NCBI GenBank assembly: GCA_021155905.1
Contig: JAJNBG010000029.1
Coordinates: 1 to 56,679, forward strand
Source: Bacteroidota bacterium
GTDB lineage: Bacteria > Bacteroidota > Bacteroidia > B-17B0 > Aurantibacillaceae
DNA: 56,679 bases
Direction of reading: 5' to 3'
Below are positions 54,301 through 56,679 of this stretch, piece by piece (the first letter of the stretch is position 1; each line of letters opens with the position of its first letter). Below the pieces are notes generated by a model that worked only from the letters and a program-made list of their open reading frames with translations, was not told the origin of the DNA and did not search any database. A program made the translations under genes and the position numbers.

Positions 54301-55798
54301 TTTCAGGCTCGTAATAAACCAATCCAAAGATGGCCATCTTAAAAATAATTGGCCTCAAATCCACTGCCAGGTATTTGATATATTTTGCAAAGTCGACAGT
54401 TGTGAAGGTGAGTAGGTTGCCATTGTTGTTGTAGTAGTCGTTCATTTTAGTCACCGGACTCACATTTTCAGCCCCTTTAATGGCATCTAATCTTCCTCTC
54501 GAAAAGAAATCCTGAGATTCAAAAAAAGCTTCGCCCTGCGTGTTGTTTGGCAGGAAATTAAATTCAATTTTAGGCTCATCAATTTTCCACACCAACTGTT
54601 CAAAATACATATCTACTTTGTGGTAGGTATTGAAATAAGGAGACTTCTCAAGTCCATCGTCGGTTCTCAAAAGTGTTACCGTCTTTTTTTCTACCTGGTA
54701 TACAAAGCTTAATCCCGGGTGGATGATAGAATCTTTTTCTAAATAAAATTTTACCGCGGCAGGTTTGGCGTTGATTTTATCTTTGGTCATGGAAAAAGAG
54801 CGGGCGGAGAGTTCTAAAAATTTCGCATTATTTCTTCTGAAAATAATTTTTGCAGGATTAGTGGCGTTACCGGATCCAACAAATTTATTTCCCCGCATAC
54901 CAAATCCGCCATCATAATCCACATCTGGGTAAATGTTTTTCACTACCAATCGCTTGCTGTATGAATCGAAGCGTGGATAGGTAGGATCACCGTTTTCTGT
55001 CACAATTTTGTCCGTCACACGTCCTTTTTGTGGAACATCAAAATATTGCTTTCCAATAAATGTGGCAGAGTCGGAATGGTAGCCTCCGGTTTTGCAATCC
55101 AGCATTACACGAATAAGATCAGCATAGACATCTTCTCCAACGCCGGTTCGTTTCCAACTGAGTCGCCCACCTTTTCCTACAAATCTTCCCCAGGACGGAT
55201 AATATATTCCCTGGATATTTTCAATAGAAATTGAATCGCCTCTTGGGCTTGAGCCAACCAATGTAAACTTTGGGAAAACAACTTTTGGAATTGAATCAAA
55301 TTCAAATTTATAATTAGCTTCTACGCTGCGATAGCTATAGGTTGGTGATTTGTAAAATACATTATTTGAAAAAATGTTTTCGCTCATTTCTAAATACTCA
55401 CCAAAATTTTTAAGGTTTTTAGAATTAAAAATTTTCTCAATACACAATTGCCAGTTATCAAATACTTCCGGGTTTTGTTTTGAGTTTATGAAATTAACCA
55501 CTGAATTCAGATAGCTGATAAAATAAGGATATGGTTTCAGTTTTCGCTGAAGCATGGCATTACTTGTTTTATAAACTGCAGCCCTGTATTTACTTGAAAA
55601 ATCGGGTGATTTCCAGACTTTTTGAAAATTTAAAACATATTCTTCTGCGTCTTTTTTATTAGCCGAAAAATCATAGAAATATTCATTCAATTCTTTGATG
55701 TATTTCACCGAATCTGAACTGAACTGGGTTAATTTCTGAGCGCTGGCAATTGATACAGCGAATATGAGTAAGGAAGCGAGAGCTATTTTTTTGATCAT
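51329..55798 (-). CDS. Giant exported protein, beta-rich, unknown function
   Basis: This 1489-residue protein has a signal peptide (MIKKIALASLLIFAVSIASAQ). About 150 mostly helical residues follow, then a very long succession of beta strands. Many segments read as nested layers of the type GKFEFHGKDFVFDYD, NGTVDMVKADIVAVN and KSYLANGDYQYLD, which recall the OstA/LptA-like or AsmA-like sheets of envelope transport proteins. There is no clear membrane helix after the signal peptide and no type IX sorting domain. It is therefore likely a periplasmic or outer-membrane-associated protein. I do not recognise a named family. It stands alone with a terminator of its own. Confidence 0.8.
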   Translation of the reverse strand: MIKKIALASLLIFAVSIASAQKLTQFSSDSVKYIKELNEYFYDFSANKKDAEEYVLNFQKVWKSPDFSSKYRAAVYKTSNAMLQRKLKPYPYFISYLNSVVNFINSKQNPEVFDNWQLCIEKIFNSKNLKNFGEYLEMSENIFSNNVFYKSPTYSYRSVEANYKFEFDSIPKVVFPKFTLVGSSPRGDSISIENIQGIYYPSWGRFVGKGGRLSWKRTGVGEDVYADLIRVMLDCKTGGYHSDSATFIGKQYFDVPQKGRVTDKIVTENGDPTYPRFDSYSKRLVVKNIYPDVDYDGGFGMRGNKFVGSGNATNPAKIIFRRNNAKFLELSARSFSMTKDKINAKPAAVKFYLEKDSIIHPGLSFVYQVEKKTVTLLRTDDGLEKSPYFNTYHKVDMYFEQLVWKIDEPKIEFNFLPNNTQGEAFFESQDFFSRGRLDAIKGAENVSPVTKMNDYYNNNGNLLTFTTVDFAKYIKYLAVDLRPIIFKMAIFGLVYYEPETDMITIRPRLFDYTKNLKHEKDYDIITIHSVFPNKNNATMSLLNNTYDITIRGVENILLSDTQKVFMFPKHNELVLKKNRTIDFAGTVASGKFEFHGKDFVFDYDMFKVKMKTIDSCRIYVVSREPDINGNFPFRRVQTVIENLNGELRIDAPKNHSGFGKASTFPQFQSFKESYTFYDKKTIFKGVYDRDKFYYKLDPFIMDSLDNFRNEGLVFEGEFSSAGIFPTFREQLSLQKDYSLGFIRSTPPGGFQVYGGKAKFENEIKLSNKGLRADGDLNYVTSTTKSKDFIFFPDSMNTLANSFDIKEQIDPIEFPQAHGDTVFIHWMPYKDLMNASDKASPFKTYNNTCTFRGKYSLSPQELHGNGTVDMVKADIVAVNILFKQHQFFSDTANFHLKAIDEEGITFASDNVNAKMDLQKRVGDFVANGDATIVKFPKNQYIAYMDRFKWFMDSEEIQLGDEQKKLDGSAENALDLEGPQFISVHPKQDSLRFLAPAAKYNLRKCIVSCINVPFINVADARIYPDSGKVTIYRNAVIDTLENSVILANTVTKYHTIRNVTANIFGRKSYLANGDYQYLDENNKPYLIKFNTIKPDTTGQTVSEGDISEDAKFQFNDYFSFAGKVYLFAGNKFLTYDGGTKIVHACGKIGKAYLKFNGEIDPKEILIPLPANTTDMNGKPVGSAIIYGQDTNMVYSSFVSLRGGRKDVDVIGADGFLGFDKESKEYRITNKEKFVEQSLPGNYISLNTENCKVYAEGKMDLGADLGQVQFNSIGIATHSTINDSATFELMSTIDFFFDKGALKKMIKDVEVYNNTLPAIDFSNKVFNKGITEILGKDKGDKVIADLNLNGSIKKFPDEFEKTFLITNTEMRYDKTSRSFISTGAIGLGAINKTEIYRQVPGYIQIQRKKGGDNFTLYFELDPQTWYYFYYFKGVMSVVSSSAEFNNAIKELKSKDKKQDVKSGPSFQFTTASPTKRDMFLRKMKQANATTED

Positions 55799-55964
55799 GA
55801 AAATCGTTTGTTAGTATTCAAATATATCGATAGGAATCCATAATTGTTACACATTTTACAAACAAAATGTTTAAACTTTTTTTAATGACAGCTTATGTTT
55901 GAGAAAGGGTTGAGATTTATTTTTATTTTTTTGTACTTTTATCCAAATCAGAAAAAACTAGTTT

Positions 55965-56453
55965 ATGCCATCATTTGATATTACCAGTAAAGCAGACCCT
56001 CAAACACTTGATAATGCTATTAATGTAGCGAAGAAAGAAATTTTGAACCGATTTGATTTTCGTGATTCGAAAAGTGAAGTTGAGCTAAATAAAAAAGATT
56101 TGATCATTAGTATTGTGACAGAACATGATATGAGATTAACCGCGATTATTGATGCGATTCATAGTAGAATGATCAAACAGGGCCTGGATCCCCGTTGCCT
56201 GGATGAAAGCAAAGCGCATTATCCGTCAGGCATGGTCATTAAAAAAGAAATTAAAATCCGCCAGGGAATTGAAAAAGAAACGTCAAAAAAACTCTTAAAA
56301 GATATAAAAGATAGCAAAATCAAAGTAACTGCGCAGGTTATGGATGATATTATCCGTGTGTCAAGCAAGAGTATTAACGATTTGCAAGCGGTTATTGCTT
56401 TATGTAGAAAAGGTGAATATGATGTGCCTTTGCAATTTATTAATATGAAATAA
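55965..56453 (+). CDS. yajQ: YajQ family nucleotide-binding protein
   Basis: This 162-residue protein matches YajQ/UPF0234 (about 163): MPSFDITSKADPQTLDNAIN at the start, EILNRFDFRDSKSEVELN, and IKQGLDPRCLDESKAHYPSG in the middle, ending FINMK. The fold is two ferredoxin-like halves. Members bind RNA or nucleotides, and one in Xanthomonas was described as a cyclic-di-GMP effector. No cyclic-di-GMP enzyme gene is in the window, so this role is not assumed. It is divergent from the giant exported protein gene. Confidence 0.95.
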   Translation: MPSFDITSKADPQTLDNAINVAKKEILNRFDFRDSKSEVELNKKDLIISIVTEHDMRLTAIIDAIHSRMIKQGLDPRCLDESKAHYPSGMVIKKEIKIRQGIEKETSKKLLKDIKDSKIKVTAQVMDDIIRVSSKSINDLQAVIALCRKGEYDVPLQFINMK

Positions 56454-56590
56454 TCTTTTTAATTAATTTGTTTATACAAAAACACTTGTATTTAACGGTT
56501 GATAACCTTTTTCGCGTGAAAAATAATTCACAGTAAATCAATGATTTACGAGGAAAATCTAAATCCTTAAAAAAAACATGAAAATAATCC

Positions 56591-56620
56591 TTGCGGGTAA
56601 AGAAAAAGTGATTAAATTTG
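56591..56620 (+). promoter_or_regulatory. Promoter at the right edge, stable-RNA type
   Basis: TTG at 56591, a 19-base spacer and TAAATTTG at 56613-56620 are followed by CACCCCG, as in the tRNA promoter (TATCTTTGCACC). No coding region follows in the last 59 bases. It should drive a gene, perhaps a tRNA or rRNA operon, beyond the window. Confidence 0.65.
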
Positions 56621-56679
56621 CACCCCGTTATTTGATAAGGTTGTTGAAGTAGAGAGAAGGAGATCAAAAATATTTTTAA

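Noticed and set aside
56440..56667. Minus-strand open frame of 75 codons at the right edge
   Set aside because: Phe/Lys-rich product from AT-rich intergenic sequence; it also runs over the promoter and the yajQ end.

Overview
The window looks like a chromosome segment from a member of the Bacteroidota (Flavobacteriales- or Sphingobacteriales-like). The evidence is a complete Bat aerotolerance locus, a secreted protein with a type IX secretion sorting domain, many lipoprotein and signal-peptide proteins, a transhydrogenase pair, and repeated promoter -7 boxes of the Bacteroidota form TAnnTTTG, three of them with TTG or TTTG exactly 19 bases upstream. I see no insertion sequence, prophage, CRISPR array or conjugation gene. 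The region reads as core or near-core chromosome.

Layout. 1-4650: the 5' part of a cold-shock gene, a small Cys-rich secreted protein, pntAB (proton-translocating transhydrogenase) and a secreted protein. 4656-13076 (minus): an eight-gene Bat operon (moxR, a DUF58 gene, an unnamed membrane gene, batA, batB, batC, batD, batE). 13312-19917: a large type IX-sorted protein, rocD, an alpha/beta hydrolase, a zinc-ribbon membrane protein and a small basic secreted protein. 20047-22662: bioB, a WG-repeat gene and bioF in one operon. 22659-25870 (minus): an ECF sigma factor, a membrane protein that is probably its anti-sigma factor, and a secreted FGE-fold protein that has lost a catalytic cysteine. 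26119-31115 (minus): alaS translationally coupled to a TPR/coiled-coil/PP2C signalling phosphatase. 31293-34784: M23 peptidase, amino-acid permease and lipoprotein. 34786-43188: DUF983 protein, methyltransferase, serine hydrolase, UPF1-like helicase, DUF4139 protein, recR and a PorE-like propeller protein. 43337-47532: peptide-binding lipoprotein and an RND-family exporter. 47606-49277 (minus): an Arg-rich KGG-repeat protein and a MEDS-domain protein. 49636-51268: initiator tRNA with a strong promoter, era and a conserved unknown. 51329-56453: a 1489-residue exported protein and a YajQ-family gene. The window ends in a promoter of the stable-RNA type.

The most unusual spot is 49726-49850. An initiator tRNA gene runs with a two-base gap into an era reading frame that lacks an ATG and the usual first beta strand. 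It looks as if a deletion joined the left arm of the tRNA terminator to era codon about 10; it may be a real rearrangement or an assembly join. Other loci worth attention are the sigma/anti-sigma/degenerate-FGE trio, the paired CX6C inserts in the TPR phosphatase sensor, and the WG-repeat gene lodged between bioB and bioF. No single locus is clearly a wholly new defence or mobile system.
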